Assembly (NCBI RefSeq): GCF_013694095.1
Contig: NZ_JACEFB010000018.1
Location: 1-64,000 of the forward strand
Reading direction: 5' to 3'
DNA: 64,000 bases
Source: Thermogemmata fonticola
GTDB taxonomy: Bacteria; Planctomycetota; Planctomycetia; Gemmatales; Gemmataceae
Below are positions 42,748 to 52,192 of the stretch, piece by piece. The translations under genes and the position numbers were made by a program. The notes under the pieces are model-generated. The model did no database searches. It saw nothing but the letters and a program-made list of their open reading frames with translations, and was not told the origin of the DNA. Within the stretch, counting starts at the first letter, position 1. Each line of letters opens with the position of its first letter.

Positions 42748-44139
42748 TCAACGGCAGCGGAGGCGGACGTGGTAGCCGCCATCGGCGGGCCGTCCAGGGA
42801 TGGCGTGATATTCCTCTTCGACTTCCAGCCGGGGAAAGGCGCGGAGCAATTCCTGGATCAGCCGTTCATTTTCTTCCGGTTCCAGGCTGCACGTCGCATA
42901 GACGAGGGTTCCGCCGGGCCGGACGGCGGCGAGCGCCTGGCGGAGCAGGTCGGCCTGACGGCGGGTGAGGGTTTTCAGGTCCTGGGTGCGCCAGCGCCAG
43001 CGGGCTTCTGGGCGGCGGTGTAACACGCCGGTGTTGCTGCATGGGGCATCGACCAGGACGGCGTCGAAGGGGCCGCTCGGCGGCGGTTCCTGTGGATGGA
43101 GCAGGTGCGGTTCGATGCAGTTCAGGCCGAGTCTCTGGGCCAGGCGGCGGAGGGTTTCCAGGCGGCGGGGGTGGATGTCGCAGGCCAGGACGTGGCCCTG
43201 ATCGTTCATCAACTCAGCCAGGTGCGTGGTTTTGCCTCCGGGAGCGGCGCAGAGGTCCAGGATGCGCATGCCGGGATGAGGTTCGAGAGCGGACGCTACA
43301 AGCATGGCGGAGAGGTCCTGGACGGTGAACTTTCCTTCGGCGTAACCGGGAATCTGGCGGACCGGCGGGGGATCGGGCAGGTAAAGGCTCTGGGGATGGG
43401 GGCCGGGCTGGGACGCAATGCCGGCGGCTGCCAGGCAATCGCGGAAGGCTTCACGGGAAACCCGGCGGGTCTGGACCCGCAACCACAGCGGCGGCGGCGC
43501 ATTGAACCAGGCAGCCCAGCGGATCGTTTCCTGCCACCCCTGCCTTTCCAGCCAGCGGCTCACGAGCGATCGCGGCAGCGAAAAGGCGGCGGCGAGATAC
43601 TCCAGACTCTGCTCCTGGGGATCGGGCAACAGCGCCTGGCGCAGGCGGCGGTAGCGCAGCGGCGGCGAGTCGGCGGACCAGGATTCCAGGGGCAAGGATT
43701 CATCAAGGGGAACAGCATCCGCGGCGGGAGAAGAAACAAAGTCTTCGCTCACCAGGGCTGCCAGGCGGCGCAGAACGGCGTTGAGGAACCCCTTGGCTCG
43801 CGGCCAGCCCAGCTCCCCCGCGGCGGAGACGGTCGCATCCACGGCAGCGTAAGCGGGGATGTGCGTCAGCACCACGAGCTGGTACGCTCCCAGGCGCAGC
43901 AGGTCTTGCAGGACCGGTTCTACCGCGGACCACGGCCGCTCCACCAGCGGCTGGATCAGAGCGTCCAGGGTCGCCCGGCGGCGGATCACGCCACAAACCA
44001 GTTGGGTCAGCAAGCGGCGGTCCGGACCGGAGAGCACCGTGTCTTCCGCAAGCCATTGATCGAGCAATTCCGGAGCGAAGGCGCGGCCCGAACGGCAGCG
44101 CTGGAGAAGTTCGGCAGCAGCAGAACGAACCGTTTTCAT
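42748..44139 (-). CDS. rsmB: 16S rRNA (cytosine-967-C5)-methyltransferase
   Basis: A 463-residue RsmB/Sun protein. The N-terminal NusB-like RNA-binding domain spans about 1-140 (GVIRRRATLDALIQPLVERP, LRLGAYQLVVLTHIPAYAAV). The Rossmann methyltransferase domain has ILDLCAAPGGKTTHLAE for SAM binding, VDAPCSNTGVLHRRPE with the first Cys and YATCSLEPEEN with the nucleophilic Cys. It methylates C967 of 16S rRNA. ATG 44139 is chosen with GAGGTGA upstream. It lies 42 bases after fmt on the same strand; fmt-rsmB is a common bacterial pair. Confidence 0.94.
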   Translation of the reverse strand: MKTVRSAAAELLQRCRSGRAFAPELLDQWLAEDTVLSGPDRRLLTQLVCGVIRRRATLDALIQPLVERPWSAVEPVLQDLLRLGAYQLVVLTHIPAYAAVDATVSAAGELGWPRAKGFLNAVLRRLAALVSEDFVSSPAADAVPLDESLPLESWSADSPPLRYRRLRQALLPDPQEQSLEYLAAAFSLPRSLVSRWLERQGWQETIRWAAWFNAPPPLWLRVQTRRVSREAFRDCLAAAGIASQPGPHPQSLYLPDPPPVRQIPGYAEGKFTVQDLSAMLVASALEPHPGMRILDLCAAPGGKTTHLAELMNDQGHVLACDIHPRRLETLRRLAQRLGLNCIEPHLLHPQEPPPSGPFDAVLVDAPCSNTGVLHRRPEARWRWRTQDLKTLTRRQADLLRQALAAVRPGGTLVYATCSLEPEENERLIQELLRAFPRLEVEEEYHAIPGRPADGGYHVRLRCR

Positions 44140-44181
44140 GCGAAGGATCACCTCGGCGGAGCAATCGCTGGCATCCCAGTG

Positions 44182-45198
44182 TCAGTGCTCTTGTTCGGGA
44201 CCGAGGCGGGCGCCGGGATAGAGGGGGTGGCCGCGGAGGAACTCCGCCGCGCTCATGCGGCGCTTCCCGGCCGGTTGCAGCTCTGTGATCAGGGCCAGGC
44301 GGTCCGTGCCGGTCCGCACCGCGAGGGGGAAACCGGGGGGAGCCTCTTCCGGCAGCAGCAGAGTTCCGGGGGGCGCGGGGGGCGTATTCTCCGGCACCTC
44401 CGGTCCTACCTGCAAGCGCGTGATGATCCAGCGCTGCGGCGGACGGCCCGGCTGGTGCAAAAAAGTGTAAGCCGTCGGCCACGGCTGCATCGCCCGCACG
44501 AACCGCTCCAGATACTCCGGCGATTGCGACCAGTCGATCAGGCCGAAGCTCTTGCGAATCTTCGGGGCGCGGGTGGCCTGAGCCGGATCCTGAGGAAGCG
44601 GCGGAGGGAGGTTGCCCCTGTGGAGCCGCTGGAGCCACTCGACGAGCAAGCGCGCCCCCAGCTCGGCCAAGCGGGCTTCGAGGCTGCCGGTGGTGTCGTC
44701 CGGCTCGATGGGAATGGCCTCCTGGGCCAGAATATCGCCGGCATCGAGTTGCGGCGTCATGCGGATGAGGGTGACTCCCGTCTGAGTGTCGCCCTGAAGG
44801 ATGGCGTGAGCCACGGGCGCAGCGCCCCGGTAGCGCGGCAGGAGGGAAGCATGGACGTTGACCGCCCCCCAGCGGGGAATTGCCAGCACCTGCGGGGAGA
44901 GAATCTGGCCGTAGGCCGCCACCACCAGCACATCCGGCTGCCACCGTTCCAGCTCCGCCCTGGCCTCCGGCGTGTTGATCGACTCCGGTTGCAGCACAGG
45001 CAGACCGTGATGCTGGGCCAAAGCGACGAGCGGCTGCCCCGCTAGGCGGGTCGTGCTTCGCGTCTGGCCGGTGTGCCGGGACGGCTGCGTGACCAGCCCC
45101 ACCACCCCCTGGGGAAACGCCTCCAGCAGGGCCGTGAAAATGGGCAGGGCGAAGCTGCCCGTACCCATCATAACCAGTCGGGCCGCCTTGTCCGTCAT
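44182..45198 (-). CDS. fmt: methionyl-tRNA formyltransferase
   Basis: A 338-residue enzyme that formylates initiator Met-tRNA. MMGTGSFALPIFTALLE starts the Rossmann domain. The formyl-transfer residues are seen in NVHASLLPRYRGAAPVAHAI (Asn, His) and in RMTPQLDAGDIL (Asp). The C-terminal OB-like domain contains IRKSFGLIDWSQSPEYLERF. The ATG at 45198 has GAGGTGCT upstream. It is followed closely by rsmB; no def gene is adjacent, unlike the common def-fmt-rsmB order. Confidence 0.95.
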   Translation of the reverse strand: MTDKAARLVMMGTGSFALPIFTALLEAFPQGVVGLVTQPSRHTGQTRSTTRLAGQPLVALAQHHGLPVLQPESINTPEARAELERWQPDVLVVAAYGQILSPQVLAIPRWGAVNVHASLLPRYRGAAPVAHAILQGDTQTGVTLIRMTPQLDAGDILAQEAIPIEPDDTTGSLEARLAELGARLLVEWLQRLHRGNLPPPLPQDPAQATRAPKIRKSFGLIDWSQSPEYLERFVRAMQPWPTAYTFLHQPGRPPQRWIITRLQVGPEVPENTPPAPPGTLLLPEEAPPGFPLAVRTGTDRLALITELQPAGKRRMSAAEFLRGHPLYPGARLGPEQEH

Positions 45199-45238
45199 AG
45201 CACCTCGCTTCTCCTTCTTCCAGGAGTTTACATTTTCG

Positions 45239-45284
45239 GGCTAGTTCTGTCCGGTTCGCCAGGCTGGTTTTGTGCGGCTCACCA
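45239..45284. repeat. 23-bp direct repeat, 2 copies
   Basis: GGCT(A/G)GTT at 45239 and 45262, about 17 of 23 bases alike. It lies 40-85 bases upstream of fmt; looser GTGGGACGCC-like repeats follow to about 45420. Confidence 0.6.
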
Positions 45285-45438
45285 AAGGGAGCGGGAAGCC
45301 CAGGGACGCAGCAGGGCGGACGTGGGACGCCGACCGGAATCGATGGGCACGGGGGGGAACCAGCAGTGGGACACCCGCCGGAAGTTGAGAGTGGAACGCC
45401 CTACCGGCATCGGTTCCTCCGGTGCGGCACCCGAGGCG

Positions 45439-47247
45439 TCAGCCGAACTTGGGGATCATGCTGCGGGCGCAGGCGAGCAGGGCGGGATCGTCGTTGTCGT
45501 CAAGGGCTTGCAGGCGTTCGCGGATGCGGCGGAAGGCCAGCTCCAGGAAGTAGCGCCCTGCGGCGAGGTCGGCGTAGGGATCGTCCCGGCCGGCGGGAGC
45601 ACCGTTGGCGAGCGGCTGTTGCATCAGGTGGTCGAGTCGGGCCAAGGTGCAGGCGGCGGCGTACAGATCGATGGCGATGTCCGCCAGGCGTTCGTGGATC
45701 AACTGGGCCTGGGCGAAAGCCGCCTCATCTTTGAGGGCCAGGAACAGATGGGGCAGCTTGAGGCCGAAGCGGCGGACGAGGCGGGCCAGCGTCTGGGCCG
45801 GAGCCTGGAGCTGGGCCGAGCGGACGGGCACGGCGGGAGTTCCCGCCGCCAACCAGGGCGCCACCAGGCGCGCCCCCACTCCCAGCGCCGCGGGCAAGCG
45901 GCGGAAAAAGCCCCGCCAGCCGCTGAACAACTCCTGCTGCAAACCCTTCAGATACATACCCGGTCCGCGGCACCCCACCACCGCGATAAACGCCTTGAGC
46001 ACCTCGTTCGCCCCTTCCCCGATCAGATTGATCCGGGCATCCCGCATCCACCGCTCGATCGGCTGATCGCTGAAATAGCCTTTGCCGCCCCAAACCTGCA
46101 ACGTATCGTTGACGATCGTCCAGAGATGCTCGGTGGCGAACACCTTGAGCATGGCGGTTTCCAGCATGTAGTCTTCCGCCCCGCGGTCGATGAAGGCGGC
46201 GCATTCGTGGGTCATCGCCTCCATCGCAAAACAGTGGGCAGCGGCGAAGGCGATCTTCTTCTGCACCAGTTGGAACTCCGCGAGCGGCTGCTGGAACTGC
46301 ACCCGGCGGCGGGCATGCTCGATCATCGCCCGAATGCAAGCCTTGGCATGCCCCGTGCACGTCGCCCCAAAGGTGATCCGCCCGTAATCCAGCACCGTCA
46401 GAGCCAGCTTCAAACCTCGCCCGATCTCGCCGAGAATGTTCTCCTTGGGCACGCGCATGTTGGTGAAGCGAATTTTGCCCGTGGCCGTCCCCCGAATGCC
46501 GCACTTGGGCATGCGCGCTTCGAGGACCTCGAATCCCGGCATGTCCGGCGTGACCAGAAAAGCTGTCACCTTCCCTTTGGGCGTGCTCGGATCGGGCGTG
46601 CGAGCCATGACTGTGAGGACATGGGCAATCCCGCCGTTGGTGATGTAATGCTTGATGCCATTGAGGATGTAGGCGGAGCCATCCTCGGTGGGGGTCGCCG
46701 TGGTCTGGACATTGCCGGCGTCGGAGCCGGCCTCCGGTTCCGTCAAGGCGAAGGCGCACAGCTTGGTGCCGTCGTACAGTCCCGGCAGCCACTTCGCCTG
46801 CTGCTCCTTGGTTCCGAAGAGCACCAAGGCCCGCACCCCGATGCTGTGATGGGCATTGACAAACACCGCCGTGCTGGCGCAATGCCCCCCGATCACCTCC
46901 ATGACCTGCAAATACTGCTGCTGGGAAAACCCCAGCCCGCCGTACTCCTTGGGAATTGTCAGCTTGAACACCCCCAGGTCGGCCAGGCCGCGGATCACCT
47001 CATCGGGAATGTTCGCCTCCCGGTCGATGCGCATGTGATCGATGTGGGCTTGAGCAAAGGCCCGCACGCGCTCGGCCATCTCCTCGGCGGCGGCTTGCTG
47101 CTCCGGCGGCAAAACCGGATACGGAAACAGCAATTCCCCCTTGAACCGCCCGAAAAACAACGCCTTGGCAAAGCCGACATCCGGACCGGCGATCAGTTCC
47201 TCGACTTGCTTACGTTGCTCGGCGATCTGCTGCGCGGTCAGTGCCAT
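45439..47247 (-). CDS. acyl-CoA dehydrogenase with C-terminal extension
   Basis: A 602-residue flavoprotein. Residues about 40-430 are the acyl-CoA dehydrogenase core: ALTEPEAGSDAGNVQTTA binds FAD, YITNGG and FEVLEARMPKCGIRGTAT follow, and INLIGEGANEVLKAFI holds the catalytic Glu in the position used by VLCAD-type enzymes. A helical extension of about 150 residues ends the protein, as in the mitochondrial VLCAD/ACAD9 branch; it may mediate membrane contact or dimerisation. It introduces a trans double bond into acyl-CoA during beta-oxidation. No electron-transfer flavoprotein genes adjoin. The start is ATG 47247. Confidence 0.93.
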   Translation of the reverse strand: MALTAQQIAEQRKQVEELIAGPDVGFAKALFFGRFKGELLFPYPVLPPEQQAAAEEMAERVRAFAQAHIDHMRIDREANIPDEVIRGLADLGVFKLTIPKEYGGLGFSQQQYLQVMEVIGGHCASTAVFVNAHHSIGVRALVLFGTKEQQAKWLPGLYDGTKLCAFALTEPEAGSDAGNVQTTATPTEDGSAYILNGIKHYITNGGIAHVLTVMARTPDPSTPKGKVTAFLVTPDMPGFEVLEARMPKCGIRGTATGKIRFTNMRVPKENILGEIGRGLKLALTVLDYGRITFGATCTGHAKACIRAMIEHARRRVQFQQPLAEFQLVQKKIAFAAAHCFAMEAMTHECAAFIDRGAEDYMLETAMLKVFATEHLWTIVNDTLQVWGGKGYFSDQPIERWMRDARINLIGEGANEVLKAFIAVVGCRGPGMYLKGLQQELFSGWRGFFRRLPAALGVGARLVAPWLAAGTPAVPVRSAQLQAPAQTLARLVRRFGLKLPHLFLALKDEAAFAQAQLIHERLADIAIDLYAAACTLARLDHLMQQPLANGAPAGRDDPYADLAAGRYFLELAFRRIRERLQALDDNDDPALLACARSMIPKFG

Positions 47248-47300
47248 AGGACTCGCCCCCGCGGGTAGAAGCTGGAGAGGAAACCGGAAGCCAGGCGGGC

Positions 47301-47352
47301 CGCCGCTGCTCCTCCATTCTGGGGAACGCCGCTGCTACTCCATTCTAGGGAG
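47301..47352. repeat. 26-bp direct repeat, 2 copies
   Basis: GCCGCTGCT then CTCCATTCT recur at 47301 and 47327 with few differences. Confidence 0.8.
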
Positions 47353-47440
47353 CCGGGGAATAGCCGACTCCAACGGTGATCTTCCCGCCCCCCTGCTCCT
47401 CCTCATTTCCCCGCTTTTCTTCCTCCCTTTCCCTCCCGAT

Positions 47441-47470
47441 TTCCCCTGTTCCGATTTCCCCTGTTCCGAT
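47441..47470. repeat. 15-bp perfect direct repeat, 2 copies
   Basis: TTCCCCTGTTCCGAT at 47441 and 47456, with a diverged third trace just upstream. Confidence 0.85.
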
Positions 47471-47480
47471 TCCGCCACCT

Positions 47481-47524
47481 GTCCTTCTGAACGAGCCTGC
47501 ACGTCCTTCTGAACGAGCCTGAAC
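47481..47524. repeat. 22-bp direct repeat, 2 copies
   Basis: GTCCTTCTGAACGAGCCTG at 47481 and 47503, differing only at the last bases. Confidence 0.88.
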
Positions 47525-47771
47525 CGGAACCCACAGCATGGCGAAGGGTTCTCCCAGCCTGGCCCAGCCGGGTTGCGGTGTCCTGCGTCACTCTCCCCGA
47601 CAGGGATCCGAACCGGCCAGGGGAAACGGGAGCGGGGGTGCTCGCCGTTGGCCGCGGGGATTCTTACAATCTCGGCACGCCGACACGCCAGGTCACGTTC
47701 CCGGAGCGCGCGGTATCGGACAGCGGAGGACGCACGGGACTGAAACAGTGGGTTTGTGGGGAGGAACGACG

Positions 47772-48959
47772 ATGCCAACGAATGCACCGCTCAATCGGAA
47801 GTTGCGGATGGGATTGGTCGGAGGGGGCCAGGGCGCTTTCATTGGCCGGGTGCATGCCACCGCCGCCATTCTGGACAATCGGGCTGCCCTGGTCGCCGGG
47901 GCTTTGTCGTCCGATCCGGCCAAGTCGAAAGCCTCGGCCCCCGACTACGACATCCCCCCCGATCGGGCCTATGGTTCCTACCAGGAAATGGCTGAGGCGG
48001 AAAAGAAACGCGCCGACCCCATCGACTTCGTCTCCATCGCCACGCCGAACCATACGCACTTCGACATCGCCAAGACCTTCGCCCTGGCGGGTTTCAACGT
48101 CATCTGTGACAAGCCGATGACCTTCGACCTCCAGCAGGCGGAAGAGCTGGTGCAGATCGTGGAGCAAACGGGAATTGTCTTCGTGCTGACGCACAATTAC
48201 ACGGGCCATCCCCTGGTGCGGCAGGCACGGGAGATGGTCCTCAACGGCGATCTGGGAGAAATCCAGGCGATCCGGGCATTTTACATTCAGGGCTGGCTCC
48301 GCACCCGCCTGGAAAGCACGGGGCAGAAGCAAGCCAGTTGGCGGACCGATCCCAAGCAGTCCGGCGCGGCGGGGTGCTTCGGGGACATCGGCACCCATGC
48401 CTACAACCTGGCGCGGTACATCTCCGCCTTGCTCCCGCTGGAAGTGTCCTGTCAGCTCAAGACCTTCGAGCCGGGCCGCGCTCTGGACGACTACGGCACC
48501 GCCATCATCCGGATGGAAAACGGCGCCCTGCTGACCGTGACGGCCTCCCAGATCAGCCACGGGCGGGAAAACGACATCTTCATCGAGATCGACGGCACCA
48601 AGGCTTCGCTGGAATGGCATCAGGAAGAGCCGAACAAGATGTATGTGCGCAAAAACGGCGAGCCGCACAAAGTGTACACCCGCGCTGGCGGCCCTTACTT
48701 GGGCGCCGCGGCGGCCCAGGCCACCCGCATCCCCAGCGGCCACCCCGAAGGCTACCTCGAAGCCTTCGCCAACATCTACACCGCGGGCTACGAGGCCATC
48801 ATCCAGCGCAGCACCGGCCAGCGCTTCGAGACCGTCAACACCATCTATCCCAACGTCTATGACGGCCTCGACGGCATGCTCTTCATCACCCGTTGTGTGG
48901 AAAGCAGCCGGGAAAACGGCGCCTGGCGGCCCCTGCGCCACCCCAAGCTCCGCCGCTGA
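47772..48959 (+). CDS. Gfo/Idh/MocA family oxidoreductase
   Basis: A 395-residue NAD(P)-dependent oxidoreductase. The N-terminal Rossmann fold has GLVGGGQGAFIGRVHATAA, FVSIATPNHTHFDIA and the catalytic-site segment VICDKPMTFDL (CDKP variant of the EKP motif). The C-terminal half has GAAGCFGDIGTHAYNLARYI with the conserved Asp and His. No Tat or Sec signal is seen, so it is cytoplasmic. The family oxidises sugars, inositols or their derivatives; the substrate is unknown. ATG 47772 with GGGGAGGA eight bases upstream. Planctomycetes carry many paralogues. Confidence 0.93.
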   Translation: MPTNAPLNRKLRMGLVGGGQGAFIGRVHATAAILDNRAALVAGALSSDPAKSKASAPDYDIPPDRAYGSYQEMAEAEKKRADPIDFVSIATPNHTHFDIAKTFALAGFNVICDKPMTFDLQQAEELVQIVEQTGIVFVLTHNYTGHPLVRQAREMVLNGDLGEIQAIRAFYIQGWLRTRLESTGQKQASWRTDPKQSGAAGCFGDIGTHAYNLARYISALLPLEVSCQLKTFEPGRALDDYGTAIIRMENGALLTVTASQISHGRENDIFIEIDGTKASLEWHQEEPNKMYVRKNGEPHKVYTRAGGPYLGAAAAQATRIPSGHPEGYLEAFANIYTAGYEAIIQRSTGQRFETVNTIYPNVYDGLDGMLFITRCVESSRENGAWRPLRHPKLRR

Positions 48960-49177
48960 AAGCCGCTGACGCGACCCGGAACCTGGGCGTGGAACTCCGA
49001 CTTGGCCGCCATCGGAAGCGCCACGCCCGTAATGACCCCCTGGCCGTGCACGACCAATGACAGCGCGGCAACAAGGACAACGCGGCAACAGCTTGAGGTC
49101 CCGCTGTGGTCTCTGCTTCGCCTTATACGCGGGCTGCCGCGGGACGAGAGCTGCCGCCACCCCTGTGAGCACCTGGC

Positions 49178-50479
49178 ATGGCAGAGATTCGCGCTTTCCG
49201 CGGCTTCCGCTACGACCCGGCCCGTGTCGGCCCCTTGGCCGAGGTGGTGTGCCCTCCCTACGACGTGATCGATCCGCCCTTGCAGGAGCAGTTGTACGCC
49301 GCCAGTCCGTACAATGCCATCCGCCTGGAATTGACCCGCGACGAACCGGGAAGCCCCGCCTCCCGCTACGAGCGGGCCGCGGCCACCCTGCGGAGCTGGC
49401 TCCTCGACGGCATCCTCCGCCAGGACACCGCCCGCAGCCTCTATGTCTACGAGCAGGAATTCGAGCTGGAGGGAACCCGCCAGTGCCGCCGCGGATTTTT
49501 CGCCCGCGTGCGCCTGGAACCGTTCGGCCAAGGCTCGATCTTTCCCCACGAGCAAACCCTCGCCGGACCCAAGGCGGACCGCCTGCAACTGTACCGGGCC
49601 ACCGGCTTCAACATCTCCCCGATCTTCGGCCTCTATCCCGATCCGGCGCAGGAAGTGATCGCGTTGCTGGAACCCTTCACTCGCCTGGCCCCGCCCCTGG
49701 AGGCCCGCGACCATCTGGGAGTCATCCACCGCCTCTGGCCCGTCAGCGACTCCGCCGCCATCAGCCGCACAGTCGGGGCTATGGGACCGCGGCCCATCTA
49801 CATCGCCGATGGCCATCACCGCTACGAAACCGGCCTGAATTACTTGAATGAACTGCAAGCGGCGGGCGAAGCCCTCGATCCCGAACACCCGGCCCGCTTC
49901 ACCCTGATGATGCTGGTGGGCATGAGCGATCCGGGCCTGGTCATTCTGCCGACGCACCGCTTGATCGACGCTCCCCGGCCCATCCGCCGTGCCGAACTGG
50001 AGCGCCATCTGACCCCGCACTTCGAGGTGGTCCAGCGCTGGAGCGAGGATGCCGCCGCGGCCTGGGAATATCTCCAACTGGACGGTTCCCAACAGGTGCT
50101 GGCCTTTGGAGTCGCCGCCGAGCGGGAATGGATCGCCGTCCGCCTTCGCCAGCCGGAACTGATGGAGCGCGTGGCCCCGGAACACAGCCCCGCCTGGCGC
50201 AACCTCGCCGTGAGCATTCTCCACCGTCTGGTCCTGGAACACCTCCTGCCGCCGGACCTTTTCGGCGCTCCGCCCCGCTGCCGCTATGTCCATCGCCTCG
50301 ACGAAGTGCTGGCCAATTGGGGACAAGGCGAGTGCCGCCTGGCCGTGCTCGTTCCGCCCGCCACGATGGACCACCTCATTGCCGTCGCCGCCGCGGGAGA
50401 AACCATGCCCCCCAAATCCACCTACTTCTACCCCAAGCTGCTCACCGGCCTGGTCTTCCACTCCCTCCGCAAAGATTGA
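49178..50479 (+). CDS. DUF1015 family protein (SerK-like kinase fold possible)
   Basis: A 433-residue protein of the DUF1015 family. Diagnostic segments are AFRGFRYDPARVGPLAEVVC at the N-terminus, PPYDVIDPPLQEQLY, IFPHEQTLAGPKADRLQLYR, YIADGHHRYETGLNYLNE and FYPKLLTGLVFHSL at the end. The archaeal serine kinase SerK belongs to a related ParB/DUF1015-like group, so an ATP- or ADP-dependent kinase is conceivable but not established here. ATG 49178 has no clear ribosome-binding site. Its last codons, including the stop, are repeated downstream (41-bp array). Confidence 0.87.
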   Translation: MAEIRAFRGFRYDPARVGPLAEVVCPPYDVIDPPLQEQLYAASPYNAIRLELTRDEPGSPASRYERAAATLRSWLLDGILRQDTARSLYVYEQEFELEGTRQCRRGFFARVRLEPFGQGSIFPHEQTLAGPKADRLQLYRATGFNISPIFGLYPDPAQEVIALLEPFTRLAPPLEARDHLGVIHRLWPVSDSAAISRTVGAMGPRPIYIADGHHRYETGLNYLNELQAAGEALDPEHPARFTLMMLVGMSDPGLVILPTHRLIDAPRPIRRAELERHLTPHFEVVQRWSEDAAAAWEYLQLDGSQQVLAFGVAAEREWIAVRLRQPELMERVAPEHSPAWRNLAVSILHRLVLEHLLPPDLFGAPPRCRYVHRLDEVLANWGQGECRLAVLVPPATMDHLIAVAAAGETMPPKSTYFYPKLLTGLVFHSLRKD

Positions 50480-50562
50480 TCCACCCTATCCACCTTTCTC
50501 ACCCTCTCCGCAAAGATTGATCCTCACTCTCCCTCCTCGACCCCCCCTTCCGCAATGATCGT
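50465..50562. repeat. 41-bp repeat copying the 3' end of the DUF1015 gene
   Basis: CTCCGCAAAGATTGATCC, which includes the gene's stop codon, starts at 50465, recurs at 50506 and again in diverged form near 50547. The duplicate is out in the intergenic region. Confidence 0.75.
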
Positions 50563-51064
50563 TCCCCCATGCCCCTTCTCAGCCCCTTCCTCCGCCAGGA
50601 TGGATCAGGATCGACCCTCCGCCTCGCCACCTAGCTCGATGGTTTTTGCCGACCCCGTTTCTCCCCTCCTTTCCCGGCAGCATGGGGATGGCCGCCTGTT
50701 TTCCTCTTTTTTCCTCTGGGGAACTTGCGGACCAGAAGGAGGAGCCAGTGGGTGTAACCAACTTCTCTTGGGGGCTATTTGTCCAGTTGGTGGTCCCGTC
50801 TCCGAATGAAAGCTGCAGGATGGAATGCCAAGCAAGGGGTTAAATTGTCTGTCACCGCAAAGCCTTGCCCTCCCAGGGTCTGCGGGAAAACGAGATGACC
50901 CCAGAAAATCTGGTTGCACCCGAGCCAGTTGTCCGGCGCCAATTGGCGCTGACAGAGGGGCGGGGGATGAGTATAGGGGGCGTGGTCGTGATGTTTCTGG
51001 GGCGGCAGCGGCAGGCGGGTAGCCTGTCGGCAGCGCCTCGGTGTTCAGGGAGGAACAACGCGCC
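50480..51064. other. 585-bp gap upstream of the LptA-like gene
   Basis: Contains the end of the 41-bp array and a perfect 14-bp palindrome (50936-50949). No gene is seen on either strand; the long minus-strand frame across 50605-51516 is the Pro/Ala-rich shadow of the next gene. Confidence 0.45.
50936..50949. promoter_or_regulatory. 14-bp perfect palindrome, possible operator
   Basis: GCGCCAATTGGCGC is self-complementary and flanked by GTC and GAC arms. It lies about 115 bases upstream of the LptA-like gene. Could be a dimeric-regulator site; no partner is known. Confidence 0.3.
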
Positions 51065-52192
51065 ATGCTGTGGATGCGATGGAAACTGCTGGCGGGCGGA
51101 CTGGCGGTGAGTTTGGGCGGCTTGGCCGCCTTGGCCGGACCCTGCACCCGCACGGACAACAGCAAGGGGAGTGCGCCAGGTAGCGCGGCGTCGGCCCCGG
51201 CACCCCGGCCCCTGGAGAGCGCGCAGCACGCCGAAGCCAAGGGGACCGTTTCCTCCTCGGAAGCTACCGCTCCCCCGGCTCTTGCCGCCTCCGAGAGCGT
51301 ACCGCTTCCCCCCGTCGGAGGGCCTGCGCGCGCTCCAGCTTCTTCCGGCCCTGCCCCCGATGGGCCGCCGCCTCCGGCCAGTATTCCAGCGGCACCCGGC
51401 AGCATCCCGCCGGCTTCGGCCAGCAATAGCGCGGCCGGCCCCGAAGGGGAAGCCATTTCCGTCCCCGCACCGCCGGCCATTGCCATGCCGATCCCGGCTC
51501 CACCGGCGGGCCTCACTCCGGTCCCGGCACCCTCAGCCAGTGTCGCTTCGCCAACGCAAGCCGTTCAGCCTGTCTTGCCGGAGGTTCCACCTCCTGCGGC
51601 CGTGGGTTCCTCCGCTTCTTCCAGCGGGGTTTCTTCCCACGGGGAACGGACCGGGCCGGCAACCCCAATGACTCCGCCTGCGCCCCCGGCCCTGCCAGAA
51701 GCGGCGCCGTCACCGGCGGCGGTTCCCCCGGCGGCTGTCCAGCCGGCTGTTCCGGTTCCCTCGGCTCCGCCAGCGGTGGAAAAACCGGTGGTGCACCGCG
51801 AGGCAGCGGCCCTGCCCCAACTGGCCCAAGTGTCGCAGCGCTTCCGCGTCCTGCTGCGCGTGGGAGAAGGGGAACCGGCGTTTGAAGTCCGCTGCGGCGA
51901 CGATCTGATGCTCAAGGTCGTCTGTGAACGTGTGGATGTCAAATCCGCGGCTGAGCCAGGGGAAGGATTGGCGAGTGTCAAGGCGATGGGGCGGGTCCGC
52001 TTCGTCGGCTTCGGGGCGGAAGGAACGTGCGAAGAGCTGTCCTTCCTCGCCGGCGATGGCAGCGTGCAGCTCCAGGGACGTGTGGTCGTCCGCGTCAAGG
52101 ACAAGCTGGGCCGGGTGGAATCCGAGCTGAGCGGGGAGAGTCTGCGTTACCGGATCGACCCCGCGGCGATGGGCGGAGTGCTGCGCCCCTGA
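51065..52192 (+). CDS. secreted Pro/Ala-rich protein with LptA/OstA-like C-terminal domain
   Basis: A 375-residue protein. A signal-like hydrophobic stretch (WKLLAGGLAVSLGGLAALAG) is followed by about 220 residues of Pro/Ala/Ser-rich linker, probably extended. Residues about 265-370 are a beta-rich domain (FEVRCGDDLMLKVVCERVDV, FVGFGAEGTCEELSFLAGDG, SVQLQGRVVVRVKD, ESLRYRID) with the strand pattern of the OstA/LptA beta-jellyroll that carries lipopolysaccharide across the periplasm. A transport or envelope role is inferred from that likeness only. ATG 51065 has GGGAGGA ten bases upstream. It converges with the sigma-factor gene. Confidence 0.65.
   Translation: MLWMRWKLLAGGLAVSLGGLAALAGPCTRTDNSKGSAPGSAASAPAPRPLESAQHAEAKGTVSSSEATAPPALAASESVPLPPVGGPARAPASSGPAPDGPPPPASIPAAPGSIPPASASNSAAGPEGEAISVPAPPAIAMPIPAPPAGLTPVPAPSASVASPTQAVQPVLPEVPPPAAVGSSASSSGVSSHGERTGPATPMTPPAPPALPEAAPSPAAVPPAAVQPAVPVPSAPPAVEKPVVHREAAALPQLAQVSQRFRVLLRVGEGEPAFEVRCGDDLMLKVVCERVDVKSAAEPGEGLASVKAMGRVRFVGFGAEGTCEELSFLAGDGSVQLQGRVVVRVKDKLGRVESELSGESLRYRIDPAAMGGVLRP

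Larger units (their letters stand above)
47248..47771. other. 524-bp divergent gap with three unrelated repeats
   Basis: Between the acyl-CoA dehydrogenase and the oxidoreductase genes. It holds arrays of 26 bp (47301-47352), 15 bp (47441-47470) and 22 bp (47481-47524), listed separately. No gene is seen. Confidence 0.5.

Noticed and set aside
50605-51516. 303-codon minus-strand frame
   Set aside because: It is the antisense of the Pro/Ala-rich linker of the LptA-like gene, which naturally stays open.
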